A stretch of DNA of 20,705 bases from Actinomycetota bacterium. GTDB lineage: Bacteria > Actinomycetota > Acidimicrobiia > Acidimicrobiales > AC-14. Made by a program: the position numbers and the translations under genes. Position 1 is the stretch's first letter, and every line of letters begins with the position of its first letter. The stretch covers positions 1-20,705 of the forward strand of contig JAIVIH010000012.1 in NCBI GenBank assembly GCA_020200615.1. The letters are read 5' to 3'. Below the pieces are notes generated by a model. That model was not told the DNA's origin. It did no database searches and saw only the letters and a program-made list of their open reading frames with translations. Positions 14,883 to 20,705 of the stretch are shown here, in pieces.

Positions 14883-15780
14883 GTCGGAGGTAGAGCGGGT
14901 CGAGATCCCGGCCGGCGAGTTCGTCTTCGACGCCCTCGCCTCAGGGCCCCCCGGTGGGTCCCTCGTCCTCCTGCTGCACGGCTTTCCGCAGTCCTCGTAC
15001 CAGTGGCGGCACCAGCTTCCCGCCCTGGCTCGTGCCGGATACCGGGCGGTGGCGCCCGATCAGCGCGGTTACTCGTCCCGGGCGCGGCCCGAAGCCGTCG
15101 ACGCCTATCACGTCGACCGGCTGGTAGCCGATGTCCTGGCCATGGCCGACGGGCTGGGTGGCCATCAGGTCCACCTGGTCGGCCACGACTGGGGCGCGAT
15201 GGTCGCCTGGGCGGTGGCGGGAAGATGTCCCCAGCGTCTCCGGAGCCTGACCGCGGTGTCCACCCCGCATCCTCTCGCCCTGGCCCAGGCGCTGGCCGCA
15301 CCCAGCGGCGACCAGGCCTCCCGCTCCCGGTACGTCCGGTTCTTCCAGCAGGCCCGGCTCCCCGAATGGGTTCTCCTGGCCGCCGGCGGAGCGGGCCTCC
15401 GCATGCTCTTCGCCAAGACCGGTTACACCGACGAGACGGGCATTCGGGAGTATGGCGCCGTTCTCGGTGAGCCCGGAGCGCTCACCGCCGCCCTCAACTG
15501 GTACCGGGCCCTGGATCTGGCATCGCTCGGCGGAGTGGGGCCCGTCAACGTTCCCACCCTGTATGTCTGGAGCTCGGACGACCCCGCCTTGGGGCGGGAA
15601 GCGGCTGACGGCACCGCCTCCTACGTGGACGGCCCGTACCGGTTCGAGGTGCTCGACGGGGTGAGCCACTGGATACCCGAAGAGGCCCCGGAGCTCCTCG
15701 GCCGACTTCTGATCGACCACTTCAAGAACGCCGAGGCAGGTCCTGCGTCAGCCTCGGCCCTCCCGCCCGCTGATCAGTAG
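14875..15780 (+). CDS. Alpha/beta hydrolase of the epoxide-hydrolase type, no canonical start codon
   Basis: It probably opens epoxides or a related substrate by an aspartyl-ester mechanism. The fold is clear: LLLHGFPQSSYQWRHQLPAL (oxyanion HGFP), VAPDQRGYSSRARP, the nucleophile elbow VGHDWGAMVAW with Asp, a C-terminal acid near WSSDDPALG and the catalytic His in VSHWIPEEAPELL. The frame has no ATG, GTG or TTG near the expected N-terminus. CTG at 14875 or 14869 is the nearest candidate. A perfect GGAGG at 14886-14890 is followed, 8 nt later, by GTC in frame, where a GTG would have been natural. I have used CTG 14875 as a provisional start. The 3' end overlaps convergent proS by 7 nt. Confidence 0.8.
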   Translation: MAESEVERVEIPAGEFVFDALASGPPGGSLVLLLHGFPQSSYQWRHQLPALARAGYRAVAPDQRGYSSRARPEAVDAYHVDRLVADVLAMADGLGGHQVHLVGHDWGAMVAWAVAGRCPQRLRSLTAVSTPHPLALAQALAAPSGDQASRSRYVRFFQQARLPEWVLLAAGGAGLRMLFAKTGYTDETGIREYGAVLGEPGALTAALNWYRALDLASLGGVGPVNVPTLYVWSSDDPALGREAADGTASYVDGPYRFEVLDGVSHWIPEEAPELLGRLLIDHFKNAEAGPASASALPPADQ

Positions 15781-17180
15781 GCCTTGGCCACGGTGGCTAC
15801 CAAGTCGGCCTCCGATGACGACTCGGGAAGGCCGCCGTCGGAGCGCTGGAGGCACCGGACCGACAGGCCGGACTGGTTGAGGGTCGTTTCGTCGTCCCGG
15901 ACGGCGTCCCACGGAACCCGCGCAAAGCCGGTCTGGGCCGCCTCGGTCGCTTCGGAGAGCGACGTGACGTCCGAGGTGAGGCTCTCCCGCCGCTCGAGGG
16001 CCTGTCGGTGAAGGACGGTCTGCACCTCGGCCAGGGCCGCCTCGACCTTCGCCGGCAGCCCGTTCAGGGCGACCTGCTCCTTGGGTGAGCCGTCGCGACG
16101 GACCAGGCCCGCGGTGCGCGCGGCCACGTCGCGCGGCCCGAGCTCCACGCGTACGGGAACGCCCTTCAGCTCCCAGTCGACCACCCGGCGGCCGAAGGAG
16201 ACGTCGACCCGGTCGTCCAGTTCCACGCGCAGGCCAGCCCGCCGGAGCTCTTCGGCTACGGACACGCCACATTCGGCGGCGCCCCCCTCGCCCTTGACCA
16301 CGAGCACCACGACCTGGATCGGAGCCAGGCGCGGTGGAACCCGGAGCCCGGCGTCGTCGCCGTGGGCCATGATCAGGGCACCCACGAGGCGGGTGGAAAC
16401 CCCCCACGACGTCTGCCAGACGTGCTCCGAGCTGCCCTCCCCGTTCTGGAACTCGATGCCGAAGGCGCGGGCGAAGTTCTGCCCCAATTCGTGGCTCGTC
16501 CCCATCTGCAGGGCCTTGCCGTCACCCATCATCCCCTCGATGGTGTAGGTGGCATCGGCCCCCGCGAAGCGCTCGCGCTCCGTCTTGCGCCCGACGACGA
16601 CGGGAATGCCCAGCACGTTGAGGGCGAAGTCCTCGTACACGTCGGTCAGTATCCGCAGGGCGTAGGCCCGTGCGTCTTCCCGCGTGGCGTGGGCCGTGTG
16701 TCCCTCCTGCCATAGGAACTCCGTCGTACGCAGGAAAATCCGAGGCCGGAGCTCCCACCGCACCACGTTCGCCCACTGGTTGATGAGCAGGGGCAGGTCG
16801 CGGTGGCTCTGCACCCACTTGGCGAAGAACACGTTGATGATGGTCTCGCTCGTGGGCCGCACCACCACCGGTTCCTCCAGCTCGTGCCCCCCTCCGTGGG
16901 TCACCACCGCCAGCTCGGGGCTGAACCCCTCGACGTGCTGTGCTTCCTTGCGTAGGTAGGACTGGGGGATGAAGAGCGGGAAGTACGCGTTCCTCGCACC
17001 GGCGGACTTGATCCGCGCGTCGAGCTCCTGCTGCATGCGCTCCCAGATGGCGTACCCGTAGGGGCGGACGACCATGGTGCCCCGAACGGGGCCGTTCTCG
17101 GCCATCTCCGCCTTGGCCACCACGTCCTGGTACCACTGCGGGAAGTTTTCGGCGCGGGGGGTCAACACGGTCTTCGCCAT
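15774..17180 (-). CDS. proS: Prolyl-tRNA synthetase, short archaeal/eukaryotic-type form
   Basis: This enzyme charges tRNA-Pro with proline. The 468-residue class II synthetase starts at ATG 17180. Class II signatures include MVVRPYGYAIWERMQ, VVVRPTSETII at about 105-115 and RWELRPRIFLRTTEFLWQEG (motif 2). The anticodon-binding domain follows (QVVVLVVKGEG, then VDVSFGRRVVDWELKGVPVRVELGPRD), and the protein ends in a C-terminal KAY, the usual last residues of this type. The bacterial-type INS editing domain is absent, as expected for this form. TAGCCT ends 7 nt before the ATG, suggesting a leaderless transcript. Confidence 0.97.
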   Translation of the reverse strand: MAKTVLTPRAENFPQWYQDVVAKAEMAENGPVRGTMVVRPYGYAIWERMQQELDARIKSAGARNAYFPLFIPQSYLRKEAQHVEGFSPELAVVTHGGGHELEEPVVVRPTSETIINVFFAKWVQSHRDLPLLINQWANVVRWELRPRIFLRTTEFLWQEGHTAHATREDARAYALRILTDVYEDFALNVLGIPVVVGRKTERERFAGADATYTIEGMMGDGKALQMGTSHELGQNFARAFGIEFQNGEGSSEHVWQTSWGVSTRLVGALIMAHGDDAGLRVPPRLAPIQVVVLVVKGEGGAAECGVSVAEELRRAGLRVELDDRVDVSFGRRVVDWELKGVPVRVELGPRDVAARTAGLVRRDGSPKEQVALNGLPAKVEAALAEVQTVLHRQALERRESLTSDVTSLSEATEAAQTGFARVPWDAVRDDETTLNQSGLSVRCLQRSDGGLPESSSEADLVATVAKAY

Positions 17181-17224
17181 CGAATGGAGGCTACCGGCCA
17201 GCCCACCCCGGTAGTTTGTGATTG
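17181..17224. promoter_or_regulatory. Divergent proS / gltX promoter gap, both sides apparently leaderless
   Basis: On the minus strand TAGCCT is separated by 7 nt from the proS ATG. On the plus strand TAGTTT (17212-17217) is separated by 7 nt from the gltX GTG at 17225. Both match TANNNT with the transcription start on the start codon. Neither gene has a Shine-Dalgarno sequence. No convincing -35 box is visible. Confidence 0.55.
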
Positions 17225-18631
17225 GTGAGCGCCCCCCGCGTCCGCTTCGCTCCGTCGCCCACCGGCTACCTCCATGTCGGCGGAGCGCGGACCGCCCTGT
17301 TCAACTGGCTGTTCGCGCGGGGGAGCGGAGGAACGTTCATCCTCAGGATCGAGGACACCGATCCCGAACGGTCCCGCGACGAGCTCGTCCAGGGGATCCA
17401 GCGTTCTTTGCACTGGCTGCGTCTCGACTGGGACGAGGGGCCCATCCGCCAGTCGCAGCGCCTGGACCTGTACCACGGCGCGGCCCAGACCCTTCGCCAG
17501 GCGGGCGTCGCCTATTACTGCGATTGCACCGCTGACGACGTCAAGGCTCGAGCCCAGGCGCTGCCGGCGTCAGGCTACGACGGCCATTGCCGGGAGCGGG
17601 ATCTCACTGCGGGGCCGGGACGCGCCCTGCGGTTCCGCACGCCCGACGACGGGGAGACGGTGATCCCCGACCTCATCCGGGGGGAGGTGCGCTTCGCCCA
17701 CGACACCTTGGAGGACTTCGTCATCGTCCGGAGCGACGGATCGCCCGGGTTCTACCTGCCTAATGCGGTGGACGACCTCGATCTCGGGATCACCCACGTC
17801 ATCCGCGGGGAGGACCTCCTGTCGTCCACTCCTCGTGTCCTCCTCATCCGCCGGGCGCTGGGGTCGACGGACGAGCCCGTCTTCGCCCATATGCCGATGA
17901 TCGTGGACGAGCAGCGCCGGCGGCTGTCCAAGCGGCGGCACGCGGTGGCGGTGGAGGAGTACCGGGCCATCGGCTACCTCCCCGAAGCCCTCCGCAACTA
18001 CCTGGCTCTGTTGGGGTGGTCCCCCCCCGCCGGGCAGGAGATCATCCCCATCGACGAGATGATCCGCGAGTTCCGTCCCGAGGCCGTCAACCGCTCTCCC
18101 GCCTTCTTCGACCTCCAGAAGCTCGGCCACATCAACGCCGAGTACATCCGCGCCCTGCCCGTCGCCACCTTCGTCCGGGAATCCCTTCCGTGGGTCGAGC
18201 TCGACAGCCCCTGGCCGCCCGAGTGCTTCGATCTGGCCACCTTCGAGGCCATGGCCCCGTTCGTGCAGGAACGGGTCCGGAATCTGGCCGAAGTTCCCCA
18301 CGTCGTCGACTTCCTCTTTCTCGACGAGCCGGCGATCGACGAGCCGGCGTGGGCCAAGGCGACCCGCGACCCCGCCGCCGTCGCGGTCCTGGAGGACGCG
18401 ACCATCGAGTACGCCACGTGCCCTTGGGCGACCGAGGCCCTTCACGCCGTGACCCTCGCTATCGGCGAGCGCCAGGGCCTGAAGCTGAGCAAGGCCCAGG
18501 CGCCGATCCGGGTGGCAGTGACGGGCAGGGCGGTGGGGCCGCCGCTGTTCGAGTCGCTGCACGTGCTCGGACGGGAGAAGGTGCTGGCCCGGCTACGCGC
18601 AGCCCGGGATCGCCTTCCGTCGACTTCATGA
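17225..18631 (+). CDS. gltX: Glutamyl-tRNA synthetase
   Basis: GltX is a class I synthetase that attaches glutamate to tRNA-Glu. It may also mischarge tRNA-Gln where an amidotransferase route exists; a glutaminyl-tRNA synthetase is not visible here. The 468-residue product starts at GTG 17225, with TTG 17222 as an alternative. Signatures are RFAPSPTGYLHVGGARTAL (HIGH motif), Cys99, Cys101 and Cys122 around YYCDC and YDGHC, which fit the zinc-binding loop, FYLPNAVDDLDLGITHVIRG, and LSKRR at 234-238 (KMSKS motif). The C-terminal anticodon-binding part ends LSKAQAPIRVAVTGRAVGPP followed by an LGREKVLARL helix. The stop overlaps the ATG of the next gene (ATGA). Confidence 0.97.
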   Translation: MSAPRVRFAPSPTGYLHVGGARTALFNWLFARGSGGTFILRIEDTDPERSRDELVQGIQRSLHWLRLDWDEGPIRQSQRLDLYHGAAQTLRQAGVAYYCDCTADDVKARAQALPASGYDGHCRERDLTAGPGRALRFRTPDDGETVIPDLIRGEVRFAHDTLEDFVIVRSDGSPGFYLPNAVDDLDLGITHVIRGEDLLSSTPRVLLIRRALGSTDEPVFAHMPMIVDEQRRRLSKRRHAVAVEEYRAIGYLPEALRNYLALLGWSPPAGQEIIPIDEMIREFRPEAVNRSPAFFDLQKLGHINAEYIRALPVATFVRESLPWVELDSPWPPECFDLATFEAMAPFVQERVRNLAEVPHVVDFLFLDEPAIDEPAWAKATRDPAAVAVLEDATIEYATCPWATEALHAVTLAIGERQGLKLSKAQAPIRVAVTGRAVGPPLFESLHVLGREKVLARLRAARDRLPSTS

Positions 18632-19027
18632 TGCGCCTGATCAAGCTCGCCGTCCTCCTGGGAACCGTCCTCGTCGCCTATGTGGCCTTCACCTTCGCCC
18701 AGGTGTGGCTTGCGGCCCGGCGGGACGACGCCCGGACGGCCGAGGCGATCGTCGTCCTGGGCGCGGCGCAGTTCAACGGTCCTCAAGGAGCGATCCATCA
18801 GACGGGTGCTGCTCGTTTCCGACCCGTTCCACTCGTTCCGCATCGACGCCATCGCCGACGAGCTCGGATTGGAGGGCCATCCGTCGCCCACCAGAGGCAG
18901 TCCAATCACGGGGATGAGCGCCACCCGTCACCTACTCCGGGAGACGGCGGCAGTCGCCGTCGGGCGCGTCATCGGCTACCGCCGCGAGGCCGGCATCCAC
19001 AAGGTGGTGCAGACGGAACTGGGTTGA
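18628..19027 (+). pseudogene. YdcF/DUF218-like membrane protein with an internal deletion
   Basis: ATG 18628 overlaps the gltX stop. An N-terminal membrane helix (IKLAVLLGTVLVAYVAFTFA) is followed by AEAIVVLGAAQFNG, the first conserved strand of the DUF218 (YdcF) fold. At about 18781 the frame changes, and the second frame reads LKERSIRRVLLVSDPFHSFR, then HPSPTRGSPITG and the C-terminal LLRETAAVAVGRVIGYRR to TGA 19027. The middle of the domain is missing, roughly 75-85 residues by comparison with complete members, including the GG-xxxxE-A region. The protein cannot be made as one chain. Both ends are well conserved, so the lesion is recent or artificial. The stop is 3 nt from the nuoF-like stop. 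Confidence 0.8.
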
Positions 19028-19030
19028 CGC

Positions 19031-20518
19031 TCAGCCCTCCTCCAGGGACCCGGGCGACCGGTGCTCCCCGAACCGGTCTGCCGGTGACTGGCCGGAGTAC
19101 TCCTCGTTGTAGGTCCAGTCCGGCTGCTTGTCGCGGAACCGCTCCTCGACCACGGCTCCGGCGTCGCTGATGTTGACCAGCTCGGCCACCAGCACGGGCT
19201 CGACGGCCGGGGAATCGCCGTTCAGGTGAGCCCGGATACTCTCCGGAAATCGCTCCAGGAGGCTCCCGAGCACGGCTTGGTGCTGGAGCGCCAGGTAGCA
19301 GCGGGCCTCGGTGCTCACCGTCTGCACCCGATCGGCGATGGCCTCGAGGTCGTGCTCCTCGACTTCGGAGCGGCAGACCTTGGCCATCAGGTCGGAGAGA
19401 GCCAGTCCATCCTGCTTGCATGGCGTGCACTGACCGCACGACTCCACGGCCAGGAAGCGGGAGACGCCCGCCCCCACGGCGGCGATGTCCACGGTGTCGT
19501 CGAAGACCATGAAGCCGGCGGACCCCAGGCCGCTTCCGGCGTCCCTCATGGCTTCGTAGGTCAGGGGCGTGTCCAGCTGATCGGGGCCGATGAATCCCGT
19601 GGCCACGCCGGGAAGGACGGCCTGGATCCGCTGGCCGGGAAGGGCTCCGCCCCCGACGACCTCGATGACTTCGCGCAGAGGCGTACCCATCGGCACCTCG
19701 CCCACGCCTGGATGCCGCACCGAGCCCGTCACCGTGCAGACGACGGTGCCCGGCGACTCCTCGGTCCCCTCGGTCCGGAACCAGGCGGCCCCCCGGGAGA
19801 TGATGCGGGGTACGTTGGCCAGGGTCTCCACGTTGTCCACGAGGGTCGGGGGAGCGGATCCGTCCTCCTCGGTGCCGGCCATCTCGATGGGCCCGGCGAG
19901 GCCGCTTCCGCTGCTCGCCTGGGTCTCGGTCTGCACCACTTCCAGCAGTCCACGGCGGTACGGCGGAGCGATTCGCGGGAACGGGTAACGACCGCCGAGC
20001 ACCTCCAGAAGCGCCGTCTCCTCGCCGTAGAGGTACTCGCCGGGGCCCTCGAAGATGGTGATCTCGAGTTCGTCGGCGTTGGCCCACCCTGCCTCGTAGG
20101 CCTCCTTGATCGCCCGCCGGATGCGATCCATCTCGGTCACGAACGTCTTCTTCATCCCGAAGACCACGTTGCGGGCGCCGATGGCGTGGGCGGCGATGAG
20201 GGCCCCTTCCAGCACGTGGTAGGGGTTGTTGCGCAGGATGGTGCGGTCCTTGAAGGTCCCCGGCTCACCTTCGGCGGCATTGACCACCACTGTCGCCTGC
20301 ACGGCGTCGGACCGGTGCTCGCTCACCGTCCGCCATTTCGTCCCGGTGGGGAACCCCGCACCCCCCCGGCCCCTGAGGCCCGATGCCTCCAGCTCGGCGA
20401 TGACTACTTCGGGCTTGACCTTGCGGGCCGCTTCGAGGCCCTGGCCGCCACGCCGGGTGAGGTACTCGGCGAGGTCACGGATGGGGTCGGGAAAGAGGAC
20501 TCGGTGGACGGTGGTCAT
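19031..20518 (-). CDS. NuoF-like NADH-binding flavoprotein with an insertion and a C-terminal extension
   Basis: This is a member of the 51-kDa subunit family: FMN and NADH binding plus one [4Fe-4S] cluster, found in complex I, NAD-linked formate dehydrogenases and hydrogenases. The 495-residue product starts at ATG 20518. Signatures are GRGGAGFPTGTKW at 50-62, VVNAAEGEPGTFKDRTIL at 78-95, GEETALLEVLGG at 165-176 and the cluster cysteines 361, 364 and 367 (SCGQCTPCKQDG) plus Cys407. Two features are unusual. About 30 extra residues at 192-224 (VVQTETQASSGSGLAGPIEM and following) lie where NuoF has a short loop, and an extension of about 55 residues follows position 440. No nuoE, nuoG or other complex I gene is adjacent, so a standalone soluble dehydrogenase partner is likelier than complex I. 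The specific complex is unknown. Confidence 0.9.
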   Translation of the reverse strand: MTTVHRVLFPDPIRDLAEYLTRRGGQGLEAARKVKPEVVIAELEASGLRGRGGAGFPTGTKWRTVSEHRSDAVQATVVVNAAEGEPGTFKDRTILRNNPYHVLEGALIAAHAIGARNVVFGMKKTFVTEMDRIRRAIKEAYEAGWANADELEITIFEGPGEYLYGEETALLEVLGGRYPFPRIAPPYRRGLLEVVQTETQASSGSGLAGPIEMAGTEEDGSAPPTLVDNVETLANVPRIISRGAAWFRTEGTEESPGTVVCTVTGSVRHPGVGEVPMGTPLREVIEVVGGGALPGQRIQAVLPGVATGFIGPDQLDTPLTYEAMRDAGSGLGSAGFMVFDDTVDIAAVGAGVSRFLAVESCGQCTPCKQDGLALSDLMAKVCRSEVEEHDLEAIADRVQTVSTEARCYLALQHQAVLGSLLERFPESIRAHLNGDSPAVEPVLVAELVNISDAGAVVEERFRDKQPDWTYNEEYSGQSPADRFGEHRSPGSLEEG

Positions 20519-20520
20519 CC

Positions 20521-20554
20521 TGCAAGTCTTCCCGCGGCGCGGGGTTCGCTTGCA
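20521..20554. repeat. Nested inverted repeat just upstream of the nuoF-like start
   Basis: TGCAAG (20521-20526) and CTTGCA (20549-20554) flank CCCGC-GGC-GCGGG (20531-20543), giving a two-tier inverted repeat centred at about 20537. The outer arm ends 2 nt before the ATG at 20518. It could be an operator, or an mRNA hairpin that hides the weak GCAGG ribosome-binding site. There is no T-tract, so it is not an obvious terminator. Confidence 0.55.
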
Positions 20555-20609
20555 ACATGGCCGGCGTGGCTGCCGGGAAACGGGCCGCTGCTAGTCTGAG
20601 AGGGCCCGA

Positions 20610-20681
20610 TCGGGGGTGGTGTAATCGGCAACACGACAGGTTCTGGCCCTGTTATTGGGGGTTCGAGTCCTCCCCCCCGAG
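20610..20681 (+). tRNA. tRNA-Gln (anticodon CUG)
   Basis: A 72-nt cloverleaf. The acceptor TCGGGGG (20610-20616) pairs with CCCCCGA (20674-20680), and the discriminator is G20681. The D arm is GTGTAATCGGCAACAC. The anticodon stem ACAGG/CCTGT (20636-20640, 20648-20652) holds the loop TTCTGGC with anticodon CTG at 20643-20645. The T arm has GGGGG, loop TTCGAGT and CCTCC. CCA is not encoded. The body resembles actinobacterial tRNA-Gln (GGTGTAATCGGCA). TAGTCT at 20592-20597 is a possible -10. Confidence 0.95.
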
Positions 20682-20705
20682 CGAACCGGTGCTGCCGTCT
20701 GACGG

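Noticed and set aside
18775..18800. Programmed frameshift in the YdcF-like gene
   Set aside because: The central part of the domain is missing from all frames, so recoding cannot explain it.

Overview
The window is high-GC DNA from an actinomycete-like bacterium. I infer an uncultured Actinomycetota, possibly class Acidimicrobiia. The reasons are strong G/C third positions, TANNNT -10 boxes lying 6-10 nt from start codons (leaderless mRNAs), a DivIVA/Scy-like coiled-coil protein, an LtbR/NdgR-type IclR regulator divergent from leuCD, and a short membrane protein ending in the actinobacterial domain that closes with an AGxRxSKR-like motif. No phage, insertion sequence or CRISPR array is visible.

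Most of the window is a branched-chain amino acid region. It opens inside serA (2-1360). After a gene-poor stretch comes a membrane-anchored protein (1831-2436, minus), then leuA (2621-4234). Next is a minus-strand operon of a GNAT acetyltransferase, a receiver-like protein and a CooC-like ATPase (6340 down to 4231), followed by a plus-strand DivIVA-like coiled coil (6230-7654). leuC-leuD (9652 down to 7656) diverge from their likely IclR regulator (9691-10329). greA lies convergent to that regulator. A plus-strand operon follows: leuB (broken), ilvE, cimA, a conserved hypothetical gene and an epoxide-hydrolase-like gene. The right end carries divergent proS and gltX, a broken YdcF-like gene, a NuoF-like flavoprotein (minus) and tRNA-Gln(CUG).

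How the genes work together: CimA and LeuA are paralogous aldol-type synthases opening the citramalate route to isoleucine and the leucine branch. LeuCD and LeuB carry out isomerisation and oxidative decarboxylation, and IlvE is the final transaminase. Control appears layered. leuA and the leuB operon each have a short leader ORF rich in branched-chain codons (Val-Leu-Leu-Leu and Ile-Val-Ile), then a hairpin, then an intrinsic terminator. leuCD and the IclR gene share a 38-nt promoter/operator gap with a near-palindrome.

The strongest oddities are these. The CooC-like ATPase has an in-frame TGA exactly where the family CxC motif is expected, followed at SECIS distance by a hairpin with a GGUC loop. 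leuB and the YdcF-like gene are each missing a conserved internal block with a frame change, and the IclR gene seems to lack a smaller block in frame. The coiled-coil protein is built of exact 25- and 11-residue units. The broken genes may be real or may be assembly errors; the sequence alone cannot decide.
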